A program made the position numbers and the translations under genes. Positions 54,039 through 61,852 of a stretch of 64,000 nt of DNA are shown here, piece by piece. How positions within the stretch are numbered: the stretch's first letter is position 1; every line of letters starts with the position of its first letter. The DNA is from Alishewanella jeotgali KCTC 22429 (GTDB taxonomy: Bacteria; Pseudomonadota; Gammaproteobacteria; Enterobacterales; Alteromonadaceae), in the NCBI RefSeq assembly GCF_000245735.1, contig NZ_AHTH01000020.1, positions 53,131-117,130 on the forward strand, given 5' to 3'. The notes under the pieces are model-generated. The model did no database searches. It saw nothing but the letters and a program-made list of their open reading frames with translations, and was not told where the DNA came from.

Positions 54039-55602
54039 AGAAAAGAAGCAGTTATTAGTCATTCATAATGGTTCTACAACAAGGATACCGGCCAAGGCAA
54101 AGGGTTATGACTTTGATGTTAACGACACGACTTGGGTGTTGGATAAAAATGTCTCTACTAATTTGAGTGTAATTCATAGTTTCTTATCCGGCAAAGTGTT
54201 AAAAGGATGTTTAAGTACGCTCAGTTTTTATGCATCAAATCTCTCATCACACCATACAAGAAATGTTGTTGAACGCTTTCAGCACTTTCTTCGAGAGACC
54301 GAGGCCAATGAAATAACTGATACTGTATTGATCAATTACCGCACATCTTTGACCAAGGCAACTGAATGGTATTTAGGCACTATCAGAGGTTTTTTACGGC
54401 GATGGTATCAGCTTGGCTATTTTGGTATTAGCGAAGAAATTATTACTTTGCTCGATGGTTGGACGATTAAAGGTCATCGAAAAGGCGATGCCGTTAAACG
54501 AAAACATCCAACCCTAGGACCACTAACAGATAATGAGTTGCAGGCCTTCAACGAAGGCGTCGTTAAAGCTTATGAGCTAGACCGCATTAAAACCTCAGAT
54601 TTAGCCATTTCACTGGCGGCGAGTAACTCTGGGCGGCGACCAATACAGATTTCTCATTTAAGAGTTGTTGATGTTCTGTGCGGGACTAACAACAAAGGTG
54701 AACCTTTCTATGTGCTTAATTTCCCTAGAGGGAAGCATGGCGAAGGCTTCAGAGCTAAATTTAAACCTTTTGCGATCACCCATGACCTATGGTCCATTCT
54801 GTCTGCTCAAGCCAAGAGCGCGGTCACCTTAACGGAGAAAAAGTTGGGGTTTCAGTTGCAAGAACAAGATCGGCAACAAATCCCATTGTTCCCGGATTAC
54901 AGGGTATTATTTCAAGTTACCTCTCCAACCGAATATCGAGCGTTACTGGCAAGTGACAAATTACATATGTCTGCAGCGGAAGTAACAGACATCCTGCAAT
55001 TTGCTGCCGAGGAAGCAGGCGTTAAATCAGAGCGTACAGGAGAGGACCTATTTATAAATGCTCGCCGCTTTAGATACACAACAGGAACCAGAGCTGCCCG
55101 TGAGGGATTCGGTGAACTTGTTATTGCTGAACTCCTAGATCATTCAGATACTCAGAATGCAGGCGTATATGTGAAAAATATTCCGGAGCACGTTGAAAGG
55201 TTAGATTCCGCAGTAGGTTTTCAATTGGCACCTTATGCGCAGGCATTCGCCGGAGTCTTAGTTGATTCTGAAAAAGAGGCAAAACGTGGCGATGATCCAA
55301 CAAGCAGGATTCGTACTGGAGTCGGTAAAGGTGTTGGCACATGCGGCGAGCATGGTTTTTGTGGTGCAAATGTACCTATACCTTGTTATACGTGCATGCA
55401 TTTTCAGCCCTGGCTCGATGGGCCACATAAAGAAGTTTATCAAGACTTATTGGAAGAGAGAGAGCGAGTCAAAAGTATCACTGGCGATATTCAAATTGCG
55501 GCAATTTTGGATAGAAGTATAGTAGCTGTTGCGGATGTTATACTGCGCTGTGAAAAGCGAAGAGCGGATCTGAATGAAGAAAGAAGGCTTAACAATGGCT
55601 GA
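54028..55602 (+). CDS. Tyrosine recombinase 2 of the quartet (Tfp-like, about 524 aa)
   Basis: Second recombinase-fold protein. Arg box SNSGRRPIQISHL near residue 200, box II in a divergent form ARRFRYTTGTRAA near 345 (first His replaced by Arg, second by Tyr) and LLDHSDTQNAGVYV near 370-380 with the expected Tyr. After the catalytic domain comes a cysteine-rich segment TCGEHGFCG...PCYTCMHF near 437-460, probably a zinc site. In SEs the gene at this place is called tfp and reported to lack catalytic residues; here Arg, Arg, His and Tyr seem present, so activity is possible. Start ATG 54028 or 54031, behind AAGGA, overlapping the previous stop. Confidence 0.8.
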   Translation: MMNKEKKQLLVIHNGSTTRIPAKAKGYDFDVNDTTWVLDKNVSTNLSVIHSFLSGKVLKGCLSTLSFYASNLSSHHTRNVVERFQHFLRETEANEITDTVLINYRTSLTKATEWYLGTIRGFLRRWYQLGYFGISEEIITLLDGWTIKGHRKGDAVKRKHPTLGPLTDNELQAFNEGVVKAYELDRIKTSDLAISLAASNSGRRPIQISHLRVVDVLCGTNNKGEPFYVLNFPRGKHGEGFRAKFKPFAITHDLWSILSAQAKSAVTLTEKKLGFQLQEQDRQQIPLFPDYRVLFQVTSPTEYRALLASDKLHMSAAEVTDILQFAAEEAGVKSERTGEDLFINARRFRYTTGTRAAREGFGELVIAELLDHSDTQNAGVYVKNIPEHVERLDSAVGFQLAPYAQAFAGVLVDSEKEAKRGDDPTSRIRTGVGKGVGTCGEHGFCGANVPIPCYTCMHFQPWLDGPHKEVYQDLLEERERVKSITGDIQIAAILDRSIVAVADVILRCEKRRADLNEERRLNNG

Positions 55603-57625
55603 ACTATTTCAGTTTAAACCACATTTCGAAGTTACAGCATCAGAAAATCTGAGTCTTTTTATTGGGAAATGTCGTGACGAGCTTAAAGTCTTTGGGGAAA
55701 ACCTAGATTGGCAATCTTTTGTTTGGCCAAAAATAGCGGTATTTGCAAAGTTAGGGGTTACGACTCGTAAGCCAGCGTCTAATGAATGCATGGATGATAC
55801 ATTTACTGAATTTGCTAAGGCTTATCTTCGTTATCAGCAAGGGCATAATCCAACAGGCACCAGAAATGAGCTCAAGGCGCTTAGAGCTGTTGAAGCAGCT
55901 CTTATCCAAGTTAAAGGTAATGCTTCAATTGATAGACTATCTATTGATTGTTTGGATGAAGCAGTTGTTTTAGCTAAGCAACACTACTCTAGCGGGTCAG
56001 CATATCAATGCGGAAGAGAGATTGAGCGATTAGCCGTATTTTTATCAGATAACAATTTGATACCTTCAAACTTAAAAACATGGAAGAATCCGATTCCCAG
56101 GCCTAGCGATACAACGAAAACGGGGAAAGAGGCAAAGGCGGTAAGAGAGAAAAAATTACCAAATGAGATTGCTTTAAATGCAATAGCAGAGATTTTTGCA
56201 AGTGAGCCATCTAAACAAAGAGATATTTTTACGACTTCAGTTTTTGCTATGTTAATGGCTGCCCCGTCAAGAATCACTGAAATCCTTACTCTACCAGCTG
56301 ACTGTGAAGTAACTGAAATAGATAAGAATGGGGTCGAACGCTACGGTTGGCGTTTTTTTTCGGGAAAAGGGTATGAGGGTGACATCAAGTGGATACCAAC
56401 AGTTATGGTTGAGGTTGCCAAAACTGCTGTGAAGCGCGCTAAGGGCTTATCGTCTCATGCCAGAAAATTAGCTAGGTGGATTGAAACGAATCCAGATAAA
56501 TTTTATCGACATGAAAATTGTCCAGATGTTTCCGATACCGAAAAACTAACTATAACGCAAGCTTGCCAAGCTCTGGGACTCTCTATTAAAGACGAAAGTA
56601 CCTGTAGGTCAGGTTTAAAAAGTAAAGGATTAAAGCAAGCAAGTAACTTTCATACCTTAGATAGTCTTTGGGTTCATGTCAAAGAATGGTTACCTGAAGA
56701 TTTTCCTTGGTTTGACAAAGATAAAGGTATTAAATACAGCAATGCATTGTTTGTTCTAAATATAAATCAGTTCCATGGCAACAGAGGTTGCCTTCCTTTG
56801 GAATTGTTCAAGCCGAGTAATAATTTTTTCAACAACGACATCATTACCAGAGAAAGCTTAGGAGGTGTCCATAAAAGCATTTTTGACCGTTATTCTTACT
56901 TTAATGAAGATGGATCTCGGCTGAAAATGACTTCAAAACAGGCTCGGCACTTACTCAACACAATGGCACAGCGTGGTGGCCTTTCAAATCTTGAAATAGC
57001 AAAATGGTCAGGACGCGCTGATGTGAAACAGAATCGTACATATAACCATATGACCGAATATGAGTTAGTCGCGATGGCTGAGCAGCTTGATACATCAAAA
57101 AGTCTGTTTGGTCCCATGGGTGAAGTCAGTAGCCACTTTCCAGTATCGATTCAGGAATTTAATACCTTGGAACAAGCTGCAGCTCACGTTACCGAATATG
57201 GTTACTGTGTGCATGATTACACAATGAGTCCTTGTGACAAGTACAGAGATTGTCTCAATTGTTCAGAGCAGGTTTGTATTAAAGGCGACACAGTAAAGCT
57301 TGAGCGCATTAAAGCGCAATTAGACAGAACCGAAGCGCTCTTACAAAAAGCAGAACAAGGTATTGATGAGGGAAGCTTAGGTGCTGATAGATGGTTTACC
57401 TACCATCAAAAAACAGCAACCAGATTACGAGAATTAGTCAGCATACTTGAAAATCCGGAGATTGAGAAAGGAGCACAGATTAAATTACGTGGTAATGACT
57501 TCACACAGTTACGTCGTGTTGTTGAGAAAAAGGCTGTCGAGTCAATTAGTAACGACTTATCAGACTGCGATGAAGCTTCGATTTTAGAAGATATCACAAA
57601 AATGCTTGGAGGTGGCATTGGCTAA
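55595..57625 (+). CDS. Tyrosine recombinase 3 of the quartet (IntB-like, about 676 aa)
   Basis: Third and largest recombinase. Arg in AAPSRITEILTLP near residue 223, box II KQARHLLNTMAQRGG near 449 (first His replaced by Lys) and WSGRADVKQNRTYNHM near 470-481 with the Tyr nucleophile. C-terminal cysteine cluster SPCDKYRDCLNCSEQVC near 548-562, followed by a helical, coiled-coil-like end (ERIKAQLDRTEALLQKAEQG). The frame is open to an earlier ATG at 55574, but ATG 55595 has GAAGG 8 bases upstream; both overlap the end of the preceding gene. Size and Cys cluster resemble Tn554 TnpB-type proteins as well as SE IntB. Confidence 0.8.
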   Translation: MAELFQFKPHFEVTASENLSLFIGKCRDELKVFGENLDWQSFVWPKIAVFAKLGVTTRKPASNECMDDTFTEFAKAYLRYQQGHNPTGTRNELKALRAVEAALIQVKGNASIDRLSIDCLDEAVVLAKQHYSSGSAYQCGREIERLAVFLSDNNLIPSNLKTWKNPIPRPSDTTKTGKEAKAVREKKLPNEIALNAIAEIFASEPSKQRDIFTTSVFAMLMAAPSRITEILTLPADCEVTEIDKNGVERYGWRFFSGKGYEGDIKWIPTVMVEVAKTAVKRAKGLSSHARKLARWIETNPDKFYRHENCPDVSDTEKLTITQACQALGLSIKDESTCRSGLKSKGLKQASNFHTLDSLWVHVKEWLPEDFPWFDKDKGIKYSNALFVLNINQFHGNRGCLPLELFKPSNNFFNNDIITRESLGGVHKSIFDRYSYFNEDGSRLKMTSKQARHLLNTMAQRGGLSNLEIAKWSGRADVKQNRTYNHMTEYELVAMAEQLDTSKSLFGPMGEVSSHFPVSIQEFNTLEQAAAHVTEYGYCVHDYTMSPCDKYRDCLNCSEQVCIKGDTVKLERIKAQLDRTEALLQKAEQGIDEGSLGADRWFTYHQKTATRLRELVSILENPEIEKGAQIKLRGNDFTQLRRVVEKKAVESISNDLSDCDEASILEDITKMLGGGIG

Positions 57626-58037
57626 GCATCTGAACAGACGAGATATTGCTGCAATCGTAAATTTGATTCGAGGGTGGGAAGAAGCAAAACTTACTTGGTC
57701 TGCTATTTGTGAGGAAGCCGAACCTTTGATCGGTAAGGTTCCAACAAGACAATCACTTAACGCCCATGATGCGATTACAACAGCATATCAGGCAAAGAAA
57801 GATTCTTTGAAAGGAAAAGCACCAAAAAAACCACTGCCTGCAAGCTTAAATGCAGCTGCTTCTCGTATTGCAAATCTTGAAGCAGAATTAGTAGAGGTTA
57901 AAGAGCAAAATCGTAAGCTCAAGCAGATGTTTACTATTTGGCAATACAATGCCTATAAACATGGGATGAAAGAATCTCAATTGAACATGTCGTTACCAAA
58001 AATAGATCGTGAACGTTCAGATAAAGAAAAACGATAA
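57618..58037 (+). CDS. Small accessory protein of the recombinase quartet (Srap/TnpC-like, about 139 aa)
   Basis: Basic small protein with an N-terminal helical domain (RRDIAAIVNLIRGWEEAKLT, WSAICEEAEPLIGKVPTRQS) and a C-terminal coiled coil (AASRIANLEAELVEVKEQNR). The pattern recalls small accessory proteins in recombinase operons, such as Srap of SEs or TnpC of Tn554, which steer the reaction. No ATG is available: TTG 57618 is preferred because GGAGGT (57608-57613) lies just before it, and TTG 57606 would give 143 residues. It overlaps the end of the third recombinase by 8 bases. Confidence 0.7.
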   Translation: MAKHLNRRDIAAIVNLIRGWEEAKLTWSAICEEAEPLIGKVPTRQSLNAHDAITTAYQAKKDSLKGKAPKKPLPASLNAAASRIANLEAELVEVKEQNRKLKQMFTIWQYNAYKHGMKESQLNMSLPKIDRERSDKEKR

Positions 58038-58080
58038 CATATAAGGTAGGCGCGCAATTCTATTAATACGTATTAGCGGC

Positions 58081-58119
58081 TTGCAATATTTCTAAGAAGT
58101 ATGCAGAAGAATATTGCAA
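58081..58119. repeat. Inverted repeat downstream of the quartet
   Basis: TTGCAATATT (58081-58090) and AATATTGCAA (58110-58119), a perfect 10-bp inverted repeat with a 19-base spacer, 43 bases after the small accessory gene. Might terminate the recombinase operon or be a recombinase binding site. A short palindrome TAATACGTATTA lies just before it (58064-58075). Confidence 0.5.
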
Positions 58120-58203
58120 AATATTACATGGACCATCATTTTTGAAATATCAGATAGGTATATTTAGATTTATTTATTCTGTCTTCTTATCTGAATTAGT
58201 CTC

Positions 58204-59382
58204 GACTTAATCTGACACATCTACTTGAAAAGATGAGAGTTACCAGTTTTGATATGGGTGTCGAATCCGTAATCAAAAACAAAAGGTAACTCTCATGCTG
58301 CATACTAACAATCCGATAATTAAACACAAGGCTGGGCTGCTGAATTTAGCTCAGGAGCTTAATAACGTATCAAAAGCCTGCAAGGTTATGGGCGTGTCAC
58401 GTGACACGTTTTACCGCTATCAGGAGCTTGTCGCTGAAGGTGGTGTCGATGCTCTTATCGATAAAAGCCGTAGAGCACCAAACCTCAAAAACCGTGTGGA
58501 TGAAACCATAGAAAAGGCGGTTATTGATTATGCTATCGAGTATCCTGCTCATGGCCAGCACCGCACCAGTAATGAGCTGCGTAAACAAGGCGTGTTTGTC
58601 TCTGGCAGCGGTGTTCGTTCTATCTGGCTACGACACGATCTGGAGAACTTTAAGAAGCGTTTGAAGGCGCTGGAAGCCAAGGTTGCCGATGAAGGTATAC
58701 TCCTGACAGATGCGCAAATTACCGCCCTTGAGAAGAAAAAACACGACGATGAAGCCTGTGGTGAGATTGAGACTGCCCATCCTGGCTACCTGGGGTCACA
58801 AGATACGTTTTACGTTGGCAACCTGAAGGGTGTTGGCCGGATTTACCAGCAAACTTACGTCGATACCTACTGTAAAGTCGCGCATTGTAAGCTGTATACC
58901 ACCAAGACGCCGATCACTGCAGCAGACTTACTCAACGACAAAGTACTGCCATTCTATGAGGCTCAGGGCTTGCCTGTGCTGCGCATTCTGACTGACCGGG
59001 GTACAGAATACTGCGGCAAAGTAGAACAGCACGATTATCAGCTATATCTGGCGATTAACGACATCGACCACACCAAAACCAAGGCCATGTCGCCGCAAAC
59101 TAACGGGATCTGCGAACGGTTCCACAAGACGATATTGCAGGAGTTCTATCAGGTTACGTTCCGTAAAAAGCTCTATGGAGACCTAGCCGAGCTACAAAAA
59201 GATCTGGACGAATGGCTGGTTTATTACAACAATGAACGAACTCATCAAGGCAAGATGTGCAATGGCAGAACGCCAATGGATACTTTGCTGGATGGAAAGC
59301 AGGTTTGGGTGCAGAAAAATCTGACTCAAATCTAATCTGACAGACACCGTGAAAAACTGGTAACTGTCAGATCAAGTCTGAG
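58204..59382 (+). mobile_element. IS481-family insertion sequence (ends approximate)
   Basis: One DDE transposase with related inverted ends: left CGACTTAATCTGACA (58203-58217) and, read inward from the right, AGACTTGATCTGACA (about 59378-59364); a second shared block GTTACCAGTTTT lies at 58239-58250 on the left and in inverted form at about 59352-59363 on the right. Exact ends and target duplication could not be fixed by eye. Its base composition is higher in GC than the flanking element genes, so it arrived separately. Confidence 0.75.
58295..59335 (+). CDS. IS481-family transposase (346 aa)
   Basis: N-terminal helix-turn-helix (LNNVSKACKVMGVSRDTFYR) and a second DNA-binding part (YPAHGQHRTSNELRKQGVFV), then the rve integrase core with LGSQDTFYVGNLKGVGRIYQ, YVDTYCKVAHCKLY (first Asp), ILTDRGTEYCG (second Asp) and TNGICERFHKTILQEF (Glu), and the family end DEWLVYYNNERTHQGKMCNG followed by RTPMDTL. 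Full length and open, so possibly active. Confidence 0.93.
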   Translation: MLHTNNPIIKHKAGLLNLAQELNNVSKACKVMGVSRDTFYRYQELVAEGGVDALIDKSRRAPNLKNRVDETIEKAVIDYAIEYPAHGQHRTSNELRKQGVFVSGSGVRSIWLRHDLENFKKRLKALEAKVADEGILLTDAQITALEKKKHDDEACGEIETAHPGYLGSQDTFYVGNLKGVGRIYQQTYVDTYCKVAHCKLYTTKTPITAADLLNDKVLPFYEAQGLPVLRILTDRGTEYCGKVEQHDYQLYLAINDIDHTKTKAMSPQTNGICERFHKTILQEFYQVTFRKKLYGDLAELQKDLDEWLVYYNNERTHQGKMCNGRTPMDTLLDGKQVWVQKNLTQI

Positions 59383-59697
59383 CTAGTACATCTTATCCAT
59401 AGAACTACGGAGCTGCTCCAGTAATTTTTCCTGATCAGATTCCGGCAACCCCCCAAAAATCTTCACCATCTCAGCTAGCTTATCTGATGAGCAGAAAAAA
59501 TAGGCTACTGGAACATCAAGTTCTTTTGCGATTTTCTCCAAAGTCTCGAAATCAGGGACTCTGCTGCCTTGCTCATATTGGTTCATACGTGAACTAGCTG
59601 TATTACCAAAGCCAACCAAGATGCCCAGTTTGCGTTGGGAAATGTCTTTAGCGATTCGAGCCTCTTTGAGGCGTTTGGAGAATGGGTTGTTCGACAC
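59383..59697 (-). CDS. XRE-family transcriptional regulator (104 aa)
   Basis: Helix-turn-helix of the Cro/C1 type: SKRLKEARIAKDISQRKLGI, then NQYEQGSRVPDFETLEKIAK and ELDVPVAYFF, with a short C-terminal helical tail (GLPESDQEKLLEQLRSSMDK) for dimerisation. The frame starts with GTG 59697. It is divergent from the winged-helix/helicase pair and is a natural candidate to repress it. Its stop lies only a few bases from the IS481 end. Confidence 0.85.
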   Translation of the reverse strand: MSNNPFSKRLKEARIAKDISQRKLGILVGFGNTASSRMNQYEQGSRVPDFETLEKIAKELDVPVAYFFCSSDKLAEMVKIFGGLPESDQEKLLEQLRSSMDKMY

Positions 59698-59838
59698 AAA
59701 TAATGCATTTTTTTAGTCTCTGGATAGCGGAGATTGTGGGTTATTTTCTCCAACTATGTAATACTAACGTTTTGTGAGAGGCCTGAGAAGAAAAAACATT
59801 CCAATTAGGAAACACCCACTATAAAACCGGAGTTAGCC

Positions 59839-60348
59839 ATGCCCAGAGAGTACAGCGTTAGTGAGGACGTGCTGAAAATCATTTCAACGTTTTTTGTCGA
59901 TGGTTGCTATGTGTTCCAAGTTGTTGAAAAATTCATGGAAATGCACCCTGAGCTCACAATTAAACAAGCAAGAGTCAAAGCTGATAAATCCATGCGTTTT
60001 TTGGAAAGAAAAGGAATTTTGCAGTCAAAACACGATGAGGGTGGTACCCGTAAGTACGAACTGTTGCAAACCCAAGAGTCCGTAACGCAAACAAATTGTC
60101 AGACTTCTGAGAAGGCCATACAAAAACTGCGTGAAAAATGTAAAGCGCTTGAAGCTGAAGCTCGCGCCGCGCATCTAGAGTGGGAATATTTGATAAAGCT
60201 GAAAAAAAATCCTGAAATCAGTGTCATTAGTGATATTAGAGATATTACAGAAGTGCTGTGTAAAGAAGCCGAACAGAATACGCTGTTATTAACTGCGCAA
60301 TATTCAGCATTAGAAAAAGTCCTAAAAAGGTTGAATGTATGCGCCTGA
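59839..60348 (+). CDS. Unknown winged-helix-like protein with coiled coil (169 aa), helicase partner
   Basis: Not a recognised family. The first 75 residues look like a winged helix-turn-helix (DVLKIISTFFVDGCYVFQVV, KADKSMRFLERKGILQSKHD with GGTRKYEL as the wing); residues 90-125 form a coiled coil (KAIQKLREKCKALEAEARAA). GGAG lies before ATG 59839. Its last 10 bases overlap the start of the SF2 helicase, so they are made together and may form a complex in which this protein gives DNA specificity. Confidence 0.6.
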   Translation: MPREYSVSEDVLKIISTFFVDGCYVFQVVEKFMEMHPELTIKQARVKADKSMRFLERKGILQSKHDEGGTRKYELLQTQESVTQTNCQTSEKAIQKLREKCKALEAEARAAHLEWEYLIKLKKNPEISVISDIRDITEVLCKEAEQNTLLLTAQYSALEKVLKRLNVCA

Positions 60349-61706
60349 GAAAATGGCAGGCAGATTTTGTTCAGAAAACTATAAACGCTTTTAAACAAGG
60401 CCAGCGCATTTATTTTCTGTCTGCGGCACCTGGTGGTGGTAAAAGTGTAGCGTGCGCAGAGTTAGGCGCCAGAATGCACGATGAAGAAATGGTAGATCTG
60501 ATTTTATGTCTGTCTCCCTCGTCTGAAGTACGCGACGGCATTTACAGAACCTGCAATCAACGTATGCCGACTCTTTTTCATAATGGCCTGGGTTCGATCG
60601 GGGAGTCAATGACCTATCAAAAACTGCTAACGCTAAAAGAAGAGTATTTAGAGCCAGCAAAGAAAAAGAAAGTTTTAGTCATCTGTGACGAAATCCACCA
60701 TTGCGCCGGCGGTTTGGATGCTATCCCTAACGCATGGGGAAATAAGATTTTAAAACTTATATTTGAACTGGCTGATTATACGCTATTAATGTCAGGGACC
60801 CCCTGGAGGACAGATAATCTTCCAATAGCTCTTGCTGACTACTGTCATGCTGACGAGCTAGTTATCAACTATCAATATACTCTCGCTCAGGCTATGGCTG
60901 ATGGGGTATGCCGACAACCTGTCATCACATTAATTGACAATGATGCCTGTAAAATAAACCAAAAATGTTTTAAATCTATTAATGAGGCGTTGAGCAAAAC
61001 TGAGTTAATGTATCAACAGATCCTCGAAAATGAGGATGCCTTAAATTTCATTCTAAAATTGTCTGTGAACAAACTATTGTCGCTAAGGTTACTGACACCA
61101 GATGCTGGTGGTCTGGTTGTTGCGCATTCTGTTGAACATGCCAGAAAACTCAAGAAGATTTTGGAGACAGATTTTAATCAAACAGCTGTGATTGTTACCT
61201 ACAAAGAAAAAAATCCACAGGCGATTATTGATAAATTCCGACATGGTTTAACGCATTGGATTGTCAGTGTTGGAATGATTGCAGAAGGAACCGACATTCC
61301 CAGACTTCAGGTTTGCTGCCATTTAACAACTGTGCGGACAGAACTCTATTTCCGTCAAATTTTGGGGCGAATTTTAAGGGTTCGTGATAGTGATGTATAT
61401 TCACAGGGGTTTTTGTACACTTTTGCCGAAGCTCAGCTCAAAATGTTTGCAAATCGCATTCAAGATGAGATGCCAAACAGAGGTGTTCTTCGTTCCATCG
61501 AGCAGCAACCAAATGAATTGCAACAACATCATACCCAAACAAAAAATGCCACCAATGGAGGCAACTTGAATAATGAACCCTTGTCTTCAGGCCGATTTGT
61601 GCAAACTGACCTTATAGGTTTTGAAAACGCATTTTATTCACTGGAGTTTGCTGGAACCTTCCGTGAACAGGTCATAAAAACTTTTGCGAAACAATTGCTT
61701 GGGTAG
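60339..61706 (+). CDS. SF2 DEAD/DEAH-box helicase, element cargo (455 aa)
   Basis: Superfamily 2 helicase or translocase. Walker A SAAPGGGKSVACAELG (Lys35), motif II VICDEIHHC (Asp117-Glu118), motif III-like LLMSGTPWRTDN near 151-160, and in the second RecA lobe GGLVVAHSVEHARKLKKIL, VSVGMIAEGTDIPRLQ and motif VI YFRQILGRILRVRD near 337-349. A C-terminal region of about 90 residues follows. It resembles the restriction-helicase/UvrB-like group found in mobile elements; substrate DNA or RNA unknown. It overlaps the winged-helix gene by 10 bases. A phage-defence role is possible but unproven. Confidence 0.82.
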   Translation: MRLRKWQADFVQKTINAFKQGQRIYFLSAAPGGGKSVACAELGARMHDEEMVDLILCLSPSSEVRDGIYRTCNQRMPTLFHNGLGSIGESMTYQKLLTLKEEYLEPAKKKKVLVICDEIHHCAGGLDAIPNAWGNKILKLIFELADYTLLMSGTPWRTDNLPIALADYCHADELVINYQYTLAQAMADGVCRQPVITLIDNDACKINQKCFKSINEALSKTELMYQQILENEDALNFILKLSVNKLLSLRLLTPDAGGLVVAHSVEHARKLKKILETDFNQTAVIVTYKEKNPQAIIDKFRHGLTHWIVSVGMIAEGTDIPRLQVCCHLTTVRTELYFRQILGRILRVRDSDVYSQGFLYTFAEAQLKMFANRIQDEMPNRGVLRSIEQQPNELQQHHTQTKNATNGGNLNNEPLSSGRFVQTDLIGFENAFYSLEFAGTFREQVIKTFAKQLLG

Positions 61707-61779
61707 TTCAGTAAATCAACTTACTTAAGAATGTATTTGGTCAAGATAAGGACAAGCGGACTCCTGATCGATACCCCCC

Positions 61780-61823
61780 AACCGGCCAAGATAATTGTCG
61801 TCAACCGGTCATCCTAATTGTCG
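61780..61823. repeat. Tandem 21-bp repeats near the possible right end of the element
   Basis: AACCGGCCAAGATAATTGTC (from 61780, next base G) and AACCGGTCATCCTAATTGTC (from 61803, next base G), identical at 17 of 21 positions with a 23-base period. Such tandem units occur at the ends of IS21-type and other mobile elements, so this could be a leftover IS end or a recombinase/regulator binding array. The rest of the gap 61707-61852 holds no gene. Confidence 0.5.
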
Positions 61824-61852
61824 CCGAACATAAATGAATTCAACAAAAAAAT

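Larger units (their letters stand above)
52700..61850 (+). mobile_element. Putative SE-type integrative element (recombinase quartet plus cargo); ends approximate
   Basis: A block of lower GC content starting directly after ssb, opened by four overlapping genes: three different tyrosine recombinases and a small coiled-coil protein. The order and sizes match intA-tfp-intB-srap of strand-biased circularizing integrative elements described in Vibrio and relatives; Tn554 (TnpA, TnpB, TnpC) and the gamma-mobile-trio islands have related layouts. Cargo visible: an IS481-family insertion, XRE regulator, winged-helix protein and helicase. The left end is inferred to lie between 52690 and 52780; the right end is unknown and may lie near the repeats at 61780 or beyond the window. 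No att repeat could be identified by eye. Confidence 0.6.

Noticed and set aside
52782..58037. Gamma-mobile-trio (GmtY/GmtZ/GmtX) assignment
   Set aside because: The trio has one recombinase, one very large protein and one small protein as far as I recall; here three medium recombinases and a small protein are present, which fits the SE-type quartet better. Kept only as an alternative.
58064..58075. TAATACGTATTA as a third MalR-type operator
   Set aside because: It has the ATACGTAT core but lies inside the integrative element far from sugar genes; chance or an element-specific site is more likely.
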